Source: Janthinobacterium sp. PC23-8
GTDB taxonomy: Bacteria > Pseudomonadota > Gammaproteobacteria > Burkholderiales > Burkholderiaceae_D
Assembly: GCF_002250505.1 (NCBI RefSeq)
Contig: NZ_NJGY01000001.1
Coordinates: 379,676-443,675, forward strand
DNA: 64,000 nucleotides
Reading direction: 5' to 3'
Shown: in pieces, positions 52,313 to 63,426 of the stretch
Numbering within the stretch: position 1 is the stretch's first letter
How the letters are laid out: each line of letters opens with the position of its first letter
Translations under genes and position numbers: made by a program
Notes under the pieces: model-generated
The model's input: the letters and a program-made list of their open reading frames with translations, nothing else
Told to the model about the DNA's origin: nothing
Databases searched by the model: none

Positions 52313-53629
52313 CTATTCGGGTTCACGGGTTTCAGCGGCGCCTTGCCGTGACTGTTTCTTCCGGTAGGCAGGCACGTCCCCCAGCTTGATGCCCTCGGGC
52401 ATCTGGCGGTGCTTGGATTGCGCAATACGCTGCGAGCGATAGATGCCGGTGTGCCCCGAGAACAGATAGCTGACCACGCACGCCAGTGCGGCATAGACCC
52501 CCACCTCTGCGCCGAACAGTTCCATCGCCATCAGCGTCGATGCGATCGGTGTGTTGGCGGCGCCGGCGAACACCGCAACCAGGCCCACGCCCGCCAACAA
52601 GGGTATCGGCAAGTGCAAAATGGGCGCCAGGGCGTTGCCCAGGGTAGCGCCAATATAGAACAGCGGGGTGACTTCTCCCCCTTTGAAGCCGCTGCCCAGC
52701 GAGACGATGGTGTAGGCCATCTTGCCGAGGAAGTCGTAGGCCGGCAATGGGTGCTGGAACGATGCCACAATCGTTGGCAGGCCGAGCCCGATGTAACGGT
52801 CGGCACCGAAGCACCATGCGCTTGCCGCGATGACGATGCCGCCAAAAAAGGGCCGCAACGGCGCATAAGGGACTCGCCGCTTCATCCAGCCGCTCAAGGC
52901 GTGAGTGGTGTTCGCGAAGGCCATGCCGGTCAGGCCGAACAGCGCGCCCGCGATCACCATCGCCAGCAGCGGCCACGCCGATAATGGCGGTACAAAAGCA
53001 ATTGCATAGTGGGTGTGATGCACGCCCCACAGCAAGCCGACCTGATCGGCAACGATGGCGGCCACCATGCAGGGCAGCATCGCGTCGTAGCGCAGGCGGC
53101 CGATGGCGAGCACTTCCAGCCCGAAGATCGCGCCCGCCAGCGGAGTGCCGAATACGGAGGCGAAGCCGGCGCTGATGCCGGCCATCAGGATGATGCGCCG
53201 GTCTTCGTGCGCGAGCTTGAACAGGCGGGTGAACTGGTCTGCCAGCGCGCCACCCATTTGTACCGCCGTTCCCTCGCGCCCCACCGATGCGCCGAACAGA
53301 TGCGAGACAATGGTGCCGCCCAATACCAGCGGCGCCATGCGCAGCGGGATAATTTTGTCAGGATCGTGGATTTCGTCGATGAGCAAGTTATTGCCCGCCT
53401 CGACGCGCTGGCCAAAGCGCAGATACAGCCAGCCGACGGCAAAGCCTGCGATCGGCAGCAGCCAGATCAGCCAGCGATGGGATAGCCTGACGGCGGTTGC
53501 CCAGTCCAGCGCGAACAGGAAAAACGCCGATGCGGAGCCTGCGAGCACGGCAACACTGCTGGCGAGCAACAGCCACTTGCCGACATGCGGCAACAGCTCG
53601 ATTTGTTCAGGAAAGTTGTGCTGTTTCAT
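52313..53629 (-). CDS. clcF: CLC-F fluoride/proton antiporter
   Basis: A 438-residue CLC-fold protein. The selectivity-filter element reads GNNLLIDEIHDP instead of the chloride-type GSGIPE. The gating motif is GREGTAVQMGGALAD, and GSGFKGGEVTPLFYIGATLGN and AGAANTPIASTLMAMELFGAE complete the fold. The Asn-type filter and GREGT are marks of fluoride-exporting CLC-F proteins. A fluoride riboswitch in the leader supports this strongly. ATG 53629 after AGGAC is preferred; the in-frame ATG at 53671 lies in the leader hairpin. It removes toxic fluoride from the cytoplasm. Confidence 0.9.
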   Translation of the reverse strand: MKQHNFPEQIELLPHVGKWLLLASSVAVLAGSASAFFLFALDWATAVRLSHRWLIWLLPIAGFAVGWLYLRFGQRVEAGNNLLIDEIHDPDKIIPLRMAPLVLGGTIVSHLFGASVGREGTAVQMGGALADQFTRLFKLAHEDRRIILMAGISAGFASVFGTPLAGAIFGLEVLAIGRLRYDAMLPCMVAAIVADQVGLLWGVHHTHYAIAFVPPLSAWPLLAMVIAGALFGLTGMAFANTTHALSGWMKRRVPYAPLRPFFGGIVIAASAWCFGADRYIGLGLPTIVASFQHPLPAYDFLGKMAYTIVSLGSGFKGGEVTPLFYIGATLGNALAPILHLPIPLLAGVGLVAVFAGAANTPIASTLMAMELFGAEVGVYAALACVVSYLFSGHTGIYRSQRIAQSKHRQMPEGIKLGDVPAYRKKQSRQGAAETREPE

Positions 53630-53667
53630 GCTTGTCCTATCGTTTGCGGTGTGGAGCACAAACCCGG

Positions 53668-53725
53668 ACATGGGGAAGGACTGAGCTACGCCTGCACCTT
53701 CCCATGTCAGGGAATACGTGCAGGC
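53668..53725 (-). promoter_or_regulatory. Expression platform of the fluoride riboswitch
   Basis: Two mutually exclusive stems are visible. GCCTGCAC at the 3' end of the aptamer (53725-53718) can pair with GTGCAGGC (53697-53690). Alternatively ACATGGGAAGG (53707-53697) pairs with CCTTCCCCATGT (53679-53668), a strong hairpin followed by GGGTTTG. The second would form when fluoride holds the aptamer's 3' end or the reverse, depending on mechanism. The short U-run leaves the control point (termination or translation) open. Confidence 0.6.
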
Positions 53726-53772
53726 ATCATCAGCCCCAGGGGCGGTTTACAGGAGGAATGCCATCTCCTGTC
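53718..53772 (-). promoter_or_regulatory. Fluoride riboswitch (crcB motif)
   Basis: Read on the minus strand, the conserved blocks follow in order: GGAGATGGCATTCCTCC (53768-53752), AAACCGCC (53748-53741), CTGGGG, then CTGATGATGCC (53733-53723). This is the fluoride-sensing crcB RNA consensus including its pseudoknot partners. It lies about 95 bases upstream of the CLC-F start. Confidence 0.93.
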
Positions 53773-53776
53773 TGAA

Positions 53777-53806
53777 ATTTTATCAGTAAATGCTTCCACA
53801 AAGCAA
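53777..53806 (-). promoter_or_regulatory. Promoter of the fluoride riboswitch transcript
   Basis: TTGCTT (53806-53801) and TAAAAT (53782-53777) are 18 bases apart on the minus strand. The start would fall near 53770, exactly where the aptamer begins. Confidence 0.6.
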
Positions 53807-53844
53807 TGACGAGCCGCGCTTTTGCAGACTCGCCATCAATACAG

Positions 53845-55275
53845 TTACTGTGGCGCGGCAGCCTGCCAGCCGCCGCCCAGCGCCTGGATCAAGGCCACCG
53901 CCGTGGTCTGGCGGTCGGCCTGCGCCTGCACCAGCTGGCGCCGCGCCGACAGGGCCGTCACCTGCGCCGTCACCACGTCGGTATAGCCGACCTGGCCCGC
54001 GTTGTAGCGGTTCAGCATCTGCTGTTCCACTTCATCGGCGGCGCTGGACGCCTGGCGGCGCAGGTCGATCTGTTCGGCCAGCGCGCGCGTGGCCGACAAC
54101 TGGTCTTCGACCGTGCCGAAGGCCGTGAGCACGGTCTGGCGGTAGCGCGCCACGGCCGCCGCATGGCCGGCCCTGGCCGCGTCCACGCTGGCGGTGGTGG
54201 CGCCCGCATTGAACACCGTTTGCGCGGCCGACAGGCCCAGCGACCACAGGCTCGATGAAGCGTTGAACAGGTCGCCTAGCTTGCTGGCGCCGGCACCGTA
54301 GGAGCCGGTCAGGTTCAGGCTCGGGTAATAGGCGGAGCGGGCAATGCCGATCTGTTCGTTGGCCAGCGCCACGCGGCGTTCGGCGGCGGCGATATCGGGC
54401 CGGCGTTGCAGCAAGGTGGAAGGCACGCCGACCGGCACCTCGGGCACCGTGATGGTCCACGGCGCCACGGCCAGGGTAAAGTCGGACGGCGCGCGGCCCA
54501 GCAGGATGGCGATCGCGTGTTCGAGCTGGGCGCGCGCGCGCACCTGGCTGGACAGGTCGATCCGCGCATTGGCCAGCTGCGTCTGCGCCTGCAGCAGGTC
54601 CGATTTCGCCGCGATGCCTGAATTGAAACGGTTGCGCGTGATGTCGAGCACGCGCTGGTAGCCTTCGATGGTGGAAGTCAACAGCGCGATCTGCGCATCG
54701 CTCTGGCGCAGCGAAAAATAATTGGTGGCCAGCTCGCCCTGCGCCGACAGGCGCGCGGCGGCCAGGTCGGCGTTCGATGCCTGCGCGGAAGCGTCGGCGC
54801 CGGTGACGCCGGCGCGCAGCCGGCCCCAGATGTCCGGTTCCCACGAAGCGCCCAGCGCGGCGCGGTAGTTATTGCTGGTCTGCTGCTCGCCACCACCGCC
54901 CGAGCGCGTGCCGCTGCCCGTGAGGTTCACGCTGGGGAACAGCGAGGCGCGCTGTTCGCGCACCAGCGCGCGCGCCTGCTCGTAGGACGCGACAGCGGCG
55001 GCCACGTTCTGGTTCGAGATGTCGATGCTGCCGGCCAGCTGGTTCAGTTGCGTGTCGCCGAACAGGGTCCACCAGGGACCGCGCTCGAGGGTGTCGGCCG
55101 GCGCGGCGATCTGCCAGCCGGCCGCCTCCTTGTACGCCAGCGGCGCGCTGGTGGCGGGCACTTCATGGACGGGGCTGACGGCGCAGCCGGCCAGCAGCGC
55201 GAACGCGGCCAGCGCCAGAGCGTGCAATGGCAGGCGTGCGGGAACAAAGGAGGTACGGTGTTTGACTTGACTCAT
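53845..55275 (-). CDS. RND efflux outer-membrane factor (OprM/NodT-type lipoprotein)
   Basis: A 476-residue lipoprotein with lipobox LLAGC (Cys30). It has two OEP repeats with long alpha-helical segments (NQNVAAAVASYEQARALVREQRASLFPSVNLTGSG and IAAAERRVALANEQIGIARSAYYPSLNLTGSYG). It forms the trimeric exit duct for the RND pumps encoded upstream. The ATG at 55275 overlaps the RND gene stop by 4 bp. It is the last gene of the mdtA-mdtB-mdtC-type operon. Confidence 0.9.
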   Translation of the reverse strand: MSQVKHRTSFVPARLPLHALALAAFALLAGCAVSPVHEVPATSAPLAYKEAAGWQIAAPADTLERGPWWTLFGDTQLNQLAGSIDISNQNVAAAVASYEQARALVREQRASLFPSVNLTGSGTRSGGGGEQQTSNNYRAALGASWEPDIWGRLRAGVTGADASAQASNADLAAARLSAQGELATNYFSLRQSDAQIALLTSTIEGYQRVLDITRNRFNSGIAAKSDLLQAQTQLANARIDLSSQVRARAQLEHAIAILLGRAPSDFTLAVAPWTITVPEVPVGVPSTLLQRRPDIAAAERRVALANEQIGIARSAYYPSLNLTGSYGAGASKLGDLFNASSSLWSLGLSAAQTVFNAGATTASVDAARAGHAAAVARYRQTVLTAFGTVEDQLSATRALAEQIDLRRQASSAADEVEQQMLNRYNAGQVGYTDVVTAQVTALSARRQLVQAQADRQTTAVALIQALGGGWQAAAPQ

Positions 55276-58200
55276 GATTGTGTGCTCGGGTTATCTGGCC
55301 CGGGAATGCGGCTCAATTGCTGCTCGTCGGCGCTGCGCGTGCGCAGTTTGTCGAGCAGGATATAGACCACCGGGGTGGTCAGCAAGGTCAACAACTGGCT
55401 GGCAATCAGGCCGCCGATAATGGCGACCCCCAGTGGCTGGCGCAACTCGGAGCCCTCGCCAAAGCCTATCGCCAGCGGCAAGGCGCCAAGCGCCGCCGCC
55501 AGGGTCGTCATCAGGATCGGGCGAAAACGCAGCAAACAAGCCTCGCGCACCGCCTCGCGCGCCGCAAGGCCGCGCGCACGCTCGGCCTCCAGTGCGAAAT
55601 CGATGATCAGGATGGCATTTTTCTTGACGATGCCGATCAACAAAAACACGCCGATCAGGGCGATGATGGAAAACTCCATGCGCAGCATCAGCAGCGCCAG
55701 CACGGCGCCGACGCCGGCCGACGGCAAGGTCGACAGCACCGTGATCGGATGGATCAGGCTTTCGTACAAGATGCCCAGCACGATATAGATCACCACGATG
55801 GCCGCCAGGATCAGGAGCGGCTGCTCCTTGTTGCTGTCCTGGGCGCTCTTGGCCGACCCCTGGAAACTGCCGCGCACATTGACCGGCATGCCGATCTCGG
55901 ACTCGGCCTGCGCCACCGCCGCCTGGCCGTCGCCGAGGGTATAGCCGTCGGCGAGGTTGAACGACACGGTGGTGGCCAGCTCGCCGCCCTGGTGGTTGAT
56001 GGCGGTGGCCGTCGAGCTTTCGGCAAAGCTGCTGAACGACGACAGCGGCACCATGGTCGCCAGGGTGCTCGACAGCGCCGTGCCGCTGGACGGATCGCGC
56101 GCGGCCGTGGTGTTCGAGGTGGTGGCGCTGACTGCTGCGGTGCTGGCGCTGGTGTTGCTGGCGGTGCCGGTGACGGCGGCGACGGCGGCCGCATTCGAGG
56201 CCGGCACATACACCGAGCGCAGCGCCTCCGGGCTTTGCGCATAACGGGGCGCCACTTCCATGATCACGTGATACTGGTTGAGCTCATCGTAGATGGTCGC
56301 CACCTGGCGCTGGCCGAAGCTGTTGTACAGCGCATTGTCGATATCGCGCACCTGCACCCCCAGTTCCGTGGCGCGGTCCTTGTCGATCGAGACATACGTT
56401 TCCACGCCATTTTCGGCCTGGTCGGTATCGACGTCGATCAGGGCCGGCTGCGCCTTCATCTGGTCGGCCAGTTTCGCCGCCCATTTTTTCAGGTCGGCCT
56501 GGTTGTCGCTGATCAAGGTGTACTGGTAGGTCGAATTGCTCGACCTGCCGCCCATGCGCAGGTCCTGCACTGGGTTCAGGAACAGCGAAATGCCGGTCAC
56601 CCTGGCCAGTTGCGGGCGCAGGCGCGCGATCACGGCCTGCCCCTTGTCGGTGCGCTGCGAGGCCGGCTTCAGGTTGATGAACATGAAGCCGCCCCCTGCC
56701 CTGCCGCCACCCGTAAAGCCCACCACGGTGGCGACAGCCGGATCGGCCTTGATGATATTGACCAGCTGGCGCAACTTGCCCTGCATGGCCTGGAACGAGA
56801 TGCTCTGGTCGGCGCGCATGCCGCCGTTGATCTGGCCCGTGTCCTGCTGCGGGAAAAAGCCCTTGGGCGCGGCCGCGAACAGGTACACGTTCAGGCCGAC
56901 CACGAAAACCAGTATCGTCATCACCAGCGCAACGCTCGACAAGGCCCAGTCCAGGCAGTGTTCATAGCCCTTGAGCAGCTTGTCGAAACCGCGTTCGAAC
57001 CAGCGCGCCACTGCGCCGGGCGCCTTGTGCTGCTGGCCGCTTTTGAGCAGCCAGGCGCACATCATCGGCGTGGTGGTCAATGAAATGACCAGCGAAATCA
57101 TTACCGCCGCCGACAACGTCACGGCAAACTCGCGGAACAGCCGCCCCACCTGGCCGCCCATGAACAGCAGCGGAATGAACACGGCCACCAGCGACAGGCT
57201 GATTGACAGCACTGTAAAACCCACTTCGCGCGCGCCCAGCAGGGCCGCCTTGAAGCGGTCCATGCCGGCCTCGATATGGCGCTGCGTGTTTTCCAGCACC
57301 ACGATGGCGTCATCGACGACAAAGCCGGTGGCCACCGTCAGCGCCATCAGCGACAAATTGTTCAGCGAAAAGCCCAGCATGTACATCACGCCGAAAGTAC
57401 CGAGCAGCGAGACGATGGTGGCCACCGCCGGAATGATGGTGGCGCGCACGCTGCGCAGGAAGGCGCTCACCACCAGCACCACCAGCACGATCGACAAGAT
57501 CAATGTGAACTCGATCTCGTGCAAGGAGGAGCGGATCGAATTGGTGCTGTCGGAGGCCACCTGCAGCTTGATGTCGCCGGGCAGCTGCGCCTGCAGTTGC
57601 GGCAGCAGCGCGCGCACGCCGTCGACCGTGGCAATCACGTTGGCGCCGGGCTGGCGCGTGATCAGCACGATCACGGCCGGGTCGCCATTGAACAGGCCCA
57701 GGGTATTGGTGTTTTCAACGCCGTCGGCCACTTCGGCCACATCGTCGAGGCGGATCGCGGCGCCGTCGCGCCAGGCCACCACCAGGCTGCGGTAGTCGGC
57801 GGCGCTGCGCCCGCCCGACGCCGTGCTGGCGCCCGAATAGATCTGCAGGCTGCGCGCGTCGCCGGTCACGGCGCCCTTGGGGCGGTTGGCATTGGTGGCC
57901 TGGATGGCGGCGCGCACGTCTTCCATCGACACGCTGTAGTGATTGAGCTGGTAGGGCAGCAGTTCCACGCGCACCGCCGGCAGCGAACCGCCGCCCAGCT
58001 CCACGTCGCCCACGCCCTTGACCTGGGCCACCTTCTGCTGCACCAGGTTCGACACGGCGTCGTAGATCTGGCCCGGCGTGCGCGTCTTCGATGTGAGCGC
58101 CAGGATAATCACCGGCGCGTCCGACGGATTGGCCTTGCGGTAGGTCGGGTTGCTGCGCAAGGTGGCCGGCAGGTCGACGCGCGAGGCGGCGATCGCCGCC

Positions 58201-58526
58201 TGCACTTCGCGCGCGGCGGCGTCGATCTTGCGGTTCAGGTCGAACTGCAGGTTGATGCGCGCAGAACCCGTGCTCGACGACGAGGTCATTTCGTTGACGC
58301 CCGAGATCACGCCCAGGCGCCGTTCGAGCGGCGTGGCGACGGAACTGGCCATGGTGTCGGGACTGGCGCCGGGCAGGCTGGCACTGACGGAAATGGTCGG
58401 ATAATCGACCTGCGGCAGCGGCGAGACGGGCAGCACGAAGAACGCGCCGATGCCGGCCAGCGCGATGCCGATGGTCAGCAGCACCGTGGCGATGGGCCGC
58501 TTGACGAAGGGTTCGGACAAATTCAC
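55272..58526 (-). CDS. mdtC: RND efflux permease, MdtC-like
   Basis: A 1084-residue HAE1-type RND transporter with 12 helices and two large periplasmic loops. It starts [21 protein letters not shown] and has the [21 protein letters not shown] helix-4 motif with the proton-relay Asp pair. MdtC proteins are about 1025-1040 residues. The excess is largely an Ala/Ser/Thr-rich insert in the second periplasmic loop (encoded at about 56070-56195, including [19 protein letters not shown]). It works with MdtB in a heterotrimer. Both ends overlap the neighbours by 4 bp. Confidence 0.9.
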   Translation of the reverse strand: MNLSEPFVKRPIATVLLTIGIALAGIGAFFVLPVSPLPQVDYPTISVSASLPGASPDTMASSVATPLERRLGVISGVNEMTSSSSTGSARINLQFDLNRKIDAAAREVQAAIAASRVDLPATLRSNPTYRKANPSDAPVIILALTSKTRTPGQIYDAVSNLVQQKVAQVKGVGDVELGGGSLPAVRVELLPYQLNHYSVSMEDVRAAIQATNANRPKGAVTGDARSLQIYSGASTASGGRSAADYRSLVVAWRDGAAIRLDDVAEVADGVENTNTLGLFNGDPAVIVLITRQPGANVIATVDGVRALLPQLQAQLPGDIKLQVASDSTNSIRSSLHEIEFTLILSIVLVVLVVSAFLRSVRATIIPAVATIVSLLGTFGVMYMLGFSLNNLSLMALTVATGFVVDDAIVVLENTQRHIEAGMDRFKAALLGAREVGFTVLSISLSLVAVFIPLLFMGGQVGRLFREFAVTLSAAVMISLVISLTTTPMMCAWLLKSGQQHKAPGAVARWFERGFDKLLKGYEHCLDWALSSVALVMTILVFVVGLNVYLFAAAPKGFFPQQDTGQINGGMRADQSISFQAMQGKLRQLVNIIKADPAVATVVGFTGGGRAGGGFMFINLKPASQRTDKGQAVIARLRPQLARVTGISLFLNPVQDLRMGGRSSNSTYQYTLISDNQADLKKWAAKLADQMKAQPALIDVDTDQAENGVETYVSIDKDRATELGVQVRDIDNALYNSFGQRQVATIYDELNQYHVIMEVAPRYAQSPEALRSVYVPASNAAAVAAVTGTASNTSASTAAVSATTSNTTAARDPSSGTALSSTLATMVPLSSFSSFAESSTATAINHQGGELATTVSFNLADGYTLGDGQAAVAQAESEIGMPVNVRGSFQGSAKSAQDSNKEQPLLILAAIVVIYIVLGILYESLIHPITVLSTLPSAGVGAVLALLMLRMEFSIIALIGVFLLIGIVKKNAILIIDFALEAERARGLAAREAVREACLLRFRPILMTTLAAALGALPLAIGFGEGSELRQPLGVAIIGGLIASQLLTLLTTPVVYILLDKLRTRSADEQQLSRIPGPDNPSTQS

Positions 58527-61500
58527 GCGGCGCTCCCTGCCGGCGGCTGGCCGCCCGGCTTGTCCAGGTTCACGGCGTCCTGGCGCTTGCCGCCGAAGCG
58601 GCGGCCCAGGCGGTCAAAGCCCAGGTAGATCACCGGCGTGGTAAACAAGGTCAGTACCTGGCTGACGATCAGGCCGCCGAAAATCGCCAGGCCCAGCGGA
58701 CGGCGCAGTTCGGCGCCCTCGCCCCAGCCCAGCATCAGCGGCACGGCCGCGAACAGCGCCGCCAGGGTCGTCATCAGAATCGGGCGGAAGCGCAGCAGCG
58801 CCGCCTGGTGGATCGCTTCCTGCGGGCTCTTGCCCTGGTCGCGCTCGGCCTCGATGGCAAAGTCGATCATCATGATGGCGTTCTTTTTCACGATGCCGAT
58901 CAACAGGATGATGCCGATAATGCCGATCACGCCCAGGTCCTGCCCCGACAGCATCAGCGCCAGCAGCGCGCCGACGCCGGCCGACGGCAGGGTCGACAGA
59001 ATCGTCAGCGGATGGATATAGCTTTCGTACAGCACCCCCAGCACGATATACACGCACACCACGGCGGCCAGGATCAGCCACAGCTGGTTCGACAGCGAGT
59101 TTTCATATGCGCCGGCAGCGCCCAGAAAGGTCATGCTCACCGAGGCGGGCAAGCCGATATCGTGCGCCGCCGCGCGGATGGCGTCGACCGCGCTGCCCAG
59201 CGCCACGCCCCTGGCGGTATCGAAACCGAGGGTGGTGGCCGGGTATTGCGCCACGTGCGTGATCTGCAGCGGCGACTGCTTTTCGGTGATGCTGGCAAAC
59301 GCCGACAAGGGCGTCGACTTGCCCGAACCGGTACGCACCTGCAGCTCGCCCAGCTCGGTCGGCGTGGTGACGATGCCGGGCTGGGCTTCGAGTATCACGC
59401 GGTACTGGTTGGTCTCGGTGAAAATCGTCGAAATGATGCGCTGGCCAAAGGCGTTATACAGCGCGTCGTCGACGGTGGCGGTGGTGACCGACATGCGCGC
59501 CGCGCTGTCGCGGTCGATCGCCACGTTGACGGCCGCGCCGGTGGCGCCGGCGTCCGTGGTCACGTTACGCAATTGCGACTTTTCACGCATGCGCGCCGCC
59601 AGCTTGTTGGCCCATTCGGTGACGGCAGCGGTGCTGGCGCCTTCGAGCGAGACGCGGTACTGGGTCGGGCCGGATTCAGCGTCGATGGTCAGGTCCTGCG
59701 TCGGCTGCAAGTAAAGCGTCACGCCGGCCACGCTGGCCACGCGGTTGCGCAGCCGCTCCATGATGTCATCCTGGCTGTCGGTGCGCGAGCGCTTCAGGTT
59801 GATCAGCATGCTGCCCGTATGGAGCATGGTGTTGTTGGCCGCATCGACGCCAACCACGGAGCTCAGGGTCTCCACGTCCGGGTCTGCCAGGATGGCGCTG
59901 GCGGCCGCCTGCTGCAGGCCGGCCATGCGTTCATACGAGACGGCCTGCGAGGTTTCGATGCGCGCCTGCAGCTGGCCCGTATCCTGCGTCGGGAACAGGC
60001 CTTTCGGGATGGTGATATACAGGATCACTGTCAGGAGCAGGGTCGCCAGCGCCACCAGCAAGGTCAAGCCCTGGCGCTTCAGGACCCACGCCAGCGCCTG
60101 GTCGTAGCGCGCAATCACGCGCTCGAAAAACGCCTGGATACGCTGGCCGGTAGCGCCGATCTTTTCATCGGCATGGCTTTTCAGCCAGCGCGCCGACATC
60201 ATCGGCACCAGCGTCAATGACACCACGGCGGAAATCAAGATGGTGATCGCCAGGGTCATGGCAAACTCGCGGAACAGACGCCCCACCACGTCGCCCATGA
60301 ACAGCAGTGGAATCAGCACGGCGATCAGCGAGACCGTCAGCGAGATGATGGTAAAGCCGATCTGCGACGCGCCTTTCAAGGCGGCGGCCATCGGTGTTTC
60401 GCCCTCTTCGATATAGCGCGCGATATTCTCGATCATGACGATGGCATCGTCGACGACAAAGCCGGTGGCGATCGTCAGCGCCATCAGCGACAGGTTGTTC
60501 AGGCTGTAGCCGAGCAAATACATCACGCCGCAGGCGCCGATCAGGGAAATGGGCACCGACAGGCTGGCGATCACGGTGGCGCGCAGGCTGTGCAAAAAGG
60601 CAAAGATCACCAGCACCACCAGCAGCACCGAGGCCAGCAGTTCCAGCTCCACGTGTTCGACCGAGGCGCGGATGCCGGTGGTGCGGTCGCTCAGCACGTC
60701 GAGTTTCATGGCCGCCGGCAAGCTCTTTTGCAGCTCGGGCAGCAGGGCCTTGATGGCGTCGACCGTCTTGATCACGTTGGCGCCGGGCTGGCGCTGCACG
60801 TTGAGGATAATGGCCGGCTGCTTGCCGGCCCAGGCGCCCAGGCGCGTGTTTTCGGCGCTGTCGACCACATTGGCGACGTCCGACAGGCGCACCGGCGCGC
60901 CGTTTTTATAGGTGATGATCAGGCGCTTGTATTCTTCCGCCGTGACCAGCTGATCGTTGGCGTTGATCGTAAACGAGCGCGACGGGCCGTCGAAGCTGCC
61001 CTTGGCGCTGTTGACGTTGGCCGCGGCAATTGCCGTGCGCAGGCTGTCCAGGCCCAGGCCGTAGGAGGCCAGCAGCCTGGTGTCGCCCTGGATGCGCACG
61101 GCCGGACGCTGGCCGCCCGACAGCGATACCAGGCCCACGCCATCGACCTGGCTGATCTTCAAGGCCAGGCGCGTGTTGACGATGTTTTGCACCTGTATCA
61201 AAGGCATGGTGGAGGACGTGATGGCGAGAGTGAGCACCGGCGCATCGGCCGGATTGACCTTGGCGTAGACGGGCGGCGCCGGCAGGTCGGTCGGCAGCAG
61301 CGAGCCGCCGGCATTGATCGCCGCCTGCACTTCCTGCTCGGCCACGTCGAGCGTCTGGCCGAGGGTAAATTGCAAGGTGATGATGGACACGCCGGCGGCG
61401 CTGGTCGAACTCATGCGCTGCAGGCCGGCCATCTGGCCGAACTGGCGCTCGAGCGGCGCGGTGACGGTCTGGCCCATGACTTCGGGGCTGGCGCCCGGAT

Positions 61501-61651
61501 ACAGCGTTTGCACCTGGATGGTCGGGAAATCAACCTGCGGCAAGGCCGCCAGCGGCAGGAATTTGAAGCCCACCATCCCGGCCAGCACGATGGCCAGCAT
61601 CAGCAGCGCGGTGGCGACCGGCCGCTTGATGAACGGGGTCGATGGACTCAT
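58523..61651 (-). CDS. mdtB: RND efflux permease, MdtB-like
   Basis: A 1042-residue HAE1 RND transporter ([25 protein letters not shown] start). Helix 4 has [22 protein letters not shown]. The second loop lacks the insert seen in the MdtC-like partner, and length equals E. coli MdtB. It forms the drug/proton antiporter with the downstream MdtC-like protein, probably exporting bile-salt-like or aromatic amphiphiles. Start and stop overlap adjacent genes by 4 bp each. Confidence 0.92.
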   Translation of the reverse strand: MSPSTPFIKRPVATALLMLAIVLAGMVGFKFLPLAALPQVDFPTIQVQTLYPGASPEVMGQTVTAPLERQFGQMAGLQRMSSTSAAGVSIITLQFTLGQTLDVAEQEVQAAINAGGSLLPTDLPAPPVYAKVNPADAPVLTLAITSSTMPLIQVQNIVNTRLALKISQVDGVGLVSLSGGQRPAVRIQGDTRLLASYGLGLDSLRTAIAAANVNSAKGSFDGPSRSFTINANDQLVTAEEYKRLIITYKNGAPVRLSDVANVVDSAENTRLGAWAGKQPAIILNVQRQPGANVIKTVDAIKALLPELQKSLPAAMKLDVLSDRTTGIRASVEHVELELLASVLLVVLVIFAFLHSLRATVIASLSVPISLIGACGVMYLLGYSLNNLSLMALTIATGFVVDDAIVMIENIARYIEEGETPMAAALKGASQIGFTIISLTVSLIAVLIPLLFMGDVVGRLFREFAMTLAITILISAVVSLTLVPMMSARWLKSHADEKIGATGQRIQAFFERVIARYDQALAWVLKRQGLTLLVALATLLLTVILYITIPKGLFPTQDTGQLQARIETSQAVSYERMAGLQQAAASAILADPDVETLSSVVGVDAANNTMLHTGSMLINLKRSRTDSQDDIMERLRNRVASVAGVTLYLQPTQDLTIDAESGPTQYRVSLEGASTAAVTEWANKLAARMREKSQLRNVTTDAGATGAAVNVAIDRDSAARMSVTTATVDDALYNAFGQRIISTIFTETNQYRVILEAQPGIVTTPTELGELQVRTGSGKSTPLSAFASITEKQSPLQITHVAQYPATTLGFDTARGVALGSAVDAIRAAAHDIGLPASVSMTFLGAAGAYENSLSNQLWLILAAVVCVYIVLGVLYESYIHPLTILSTLPSAGVGALLALMLSGQDLGVIGIIGIILLIGIVKKNAIMMIDFAIEAERDQGKSPQEAIHQAALLRFRPILMTTLAALFAAVPLMLGWGEGAELRRPLGLAIFGGLIVSQVLTLFTTPVIYLGFDRLGRRFGGKRQDAVNLDKPGGQPPAGSAA

Positions 61652-63018
61652 TGCGCCGCACCCTTGGCCGGGGCGGCAGCGGCAGGCCCGGTGGCAGGCG
61701 CCGACGACGCTGGTGCCGAGGATGCCCCTTCAGCGTGCTGGCGGCGCTGGCGGTGTTCGCCGTTCGCGCCGAGGCCACCCTGCCCCCGGCCCTGACCAGC
61801 AGCGGCCGGCTTGTCGCCGGCCAGCATGACTTTCGCGCCTTCTTTCAGGCGGTCGGCGCCCTCGGTGATGACCTTCTCGCCCGCTTCCAGGCCGGCGCGG
61901 ATTTCCACCATGTCGGTGGTGGCCTGGCCGCGCGTGACCATGCGCACGGTAACGGTCTTGTCTTCCTTGAGCACATAGACGAAGTCGCCGTTATTGCTGT
62001 GGCGCAGGGCCGTGACGGGCACCAGCACGGCGCCCGTGATATTGCCCAGCTCCAGGCGCACATTGACGAACTGGCTGGGGAACAGCGCCATCTTGTCGTT
62101 GGCATAGCGGGCCTTGGCGCGCACGGTGCCGGTCTGCACGTCGACCTGATTGTCGAGCGCCGTGAGGTTGCCCTTGTCCAGGGTGATGCTGCGCGTGCGG
62201 TCCAGCGCCAGCGCCGGCAGCGCCACGTTCTGCGCCTGGCGTTCCTGGATGGTCTGCACCTTGTCCTGCGGGATGGCGAACTGCACGTCGATCGGCGAGA
62301 GCTGGGTAATGACCACCACGCCGCCGGCGTCGCCGGTGTTGACCAGGTTGCCGATATCGACCACCTTCAGGCCGGCCCGGCCGCTGATCGGCGAGACCAC
62401 TTTGGTGTAGCCGAGATTCAGCCTGGCCGTGCCTTCGGCGGCGCGGTCGGTCATCACCGTGCCTTCGAGCTGTTTCACCAGTGCCGCCTGCGTGTCGACA
62501 TCCTGGCGCGCGATCGAATCCTGGCCCAGCAGGGTCTGGTAGCGCTTCAGGGTCAGGCGCGCGTTATCCAGCTGCGCCTCATCGCGCTGGCGCTGGCCGG
62601 ACGCCTGCATCAGGGCCATCTCGAACTGCGCCGGATCGATCAGCGCCACCACCTGGCCGGCCTTGACCATCGCGCCTTCCTTGAAGCGCAGCTCCTTCAA
62701 AATGCCCGACACCTGCGGGCGCACCGTGACGGTCGACGCGGCGGTGACCGTGCCGAGCGCATCGAGCACCACCGGCAAGTCCGATTTCACGGCCGTGGCC
62801 ACGCCGACGGTGGTCGACGGCGGACCACGGCGACCGCCGCCGGGGCCGCCTGGCCCGCCAGGACCACCCGCGCCGGCGCCTTGCGCGCTGGTGCCCGAGT
62901 GCGTCAGATACCAGGCGCCGCCACCGAGGGCGGCCATCACGGCCAGGGCAATCAGGGTACCGACGATCTTGGAACGGCGGCTGCGCCGTGCGGGAGGTGG
63001 GGTCATCTGCGTATCCAT
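61648..63018 (-). CDS. mdtA: RND efflux periplasmic adaptor, MdtA-like
   Basis: A 456-residue membrane-fusion protein. It has an N-terminal membrane anchor ([22 protein letters not shown]), then a Gly/Pro-rich spacer (residues 45-65). The paired lipoyl halves ([25 protein letters not shown] and [16 protein letters not shown]), an alpha-hairpin and the barrel ([21 protein letters not shown]) follow. The C-terminus is a disordered Ala/Gly/Gln tail. ATG 63018 follows AAGGATAAG. It opens the four-gene efflux operon and joins the pump to the outer-membrane factor. Confidence 0.92.
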   Translation of the reverse strand: MDTQMTPPPARRSRRSKIVGTLIALAVMAALGGGAWYLTHSGTSAQGAGAGGPGGPGGPGGGRRGPPSTTVGVATAVKSDLPVVLDALGTVTAASTVTVRPQVSGILKELRFKEGAMVKAGQVVALIDPAQFEMALMQASGQRQRDEAQLDNARLTLKRYQTLLGQDSIARQDVDTQAALVKQLEGTVMTDRAAEGTARLNLGYTKVVSPISGRAGLKVVDIGNLVNTGDAGGVVVITQLSPIDVQFAIPQDKVQTIQERQAQNVALPALALDRTRSITLDKGNLTALDNQVDVQTGTVRAKARYANDKMALFPSQFVNVRLELGNITGAVLVPVTALRHSNNGDFVYVLKEDKTVTVRMVTRGQATTDMVEIRAGLEAGEKVITEGADRLKEGAKVMLAGDKPAAAGQGRGQGGLGANGEHRQRRQHAEGASSAPASSAPATGPAAAAPAKGAAQ

Positions 63019-63091
63019 CGCTTATCCTTTTATGCGCCGCTGGCACGGCGTAGCTGTTGGCCGTCCGCCGAGTCGGTTCACTCGGGCAGGG

Positions 63092-63115
63092 CGCCCGTTT
63101 TTCGGGTGTTTTTTT
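63092..63115 (+). terminator. Terminator-like hairpin in the mdtA leader, plus-strand orientation
   Basis: CGCCCG (63092-63097), TTTTT loop, CGGGTG (63103-63108) then seven T. It is shaped as an intrinsic terminator for plus-strand transcription, yet no plus-strand gene ends here. A second small hairpin (AGCTGA-AAA-TCAGCT, 63138-63152) lies nearby. The rest of 63019-63370 holds no gene that I can support. Confidence 0.4.
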
Positions 63116-63202
63116 ACAAGATCAACGGGGAATCAAGAGCTGAAAATCAGCTGAAAAAACATCGTTCTCCATCGAGCGAGGACTCTAGCATAGTCATGTA
63201 AC

Positions 63203-63224
63203 TGTTTCATTTCTGTCTGAAACA
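63203..63224. promoter_or_regulatory. Inverted repeat upstream of mdtA (candidate operator)
   Basis: TGTTTCA (63203-63209) and TGAAACA (63218-63224) flank 8 bases; an outer ATGTA/TACAT pair (63197-63201, 63230-63234) widens the symmetry. It lies about 180 bp upstream of the mdtA start in the promoter region. TetR-type or similar repressor binding would fit. No regulator gene is in the window. Confidence 0.45.
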
Positions 63225-63370
63225 TTTGTACATATCAGCAGGGCCACGGCATGGCGCGGCGCACGGCGGCATCAGGCCTGCAGGGCGGCGGCCAGCAAGC
63301 CGGCGGCGCACAGGCAGATACAAACTCGCTACAAATCTCCGGCGGTCTTTACGTGGCTTTACCGCCTTTC

Positions 63371-63400
63371 AATAAAAACAAGCCGGACAAAGCCGGCTTG
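63371..63400 (-). terminator. Terminator of sppA
   Basis: On the minus strand CAAGCCGG, a 6-base loop and CCGGCTTG (63400-63379) are followed by TTTTTATT (63378-63371), a textbook intrinsic terminator 27 bp past the sppA stop. Confidence 0.88.
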
Positions 63401-63426
63401 AGGTCACTGCGGGGTCAGACAGCGGC

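Noticed and set aside
55278..57083. 601-codon plus-strand ORF antisense to the RND pump
   Set aside because: His/Gln/Arg-rich translation typical of antisense to RND genes; no start signal or domain.
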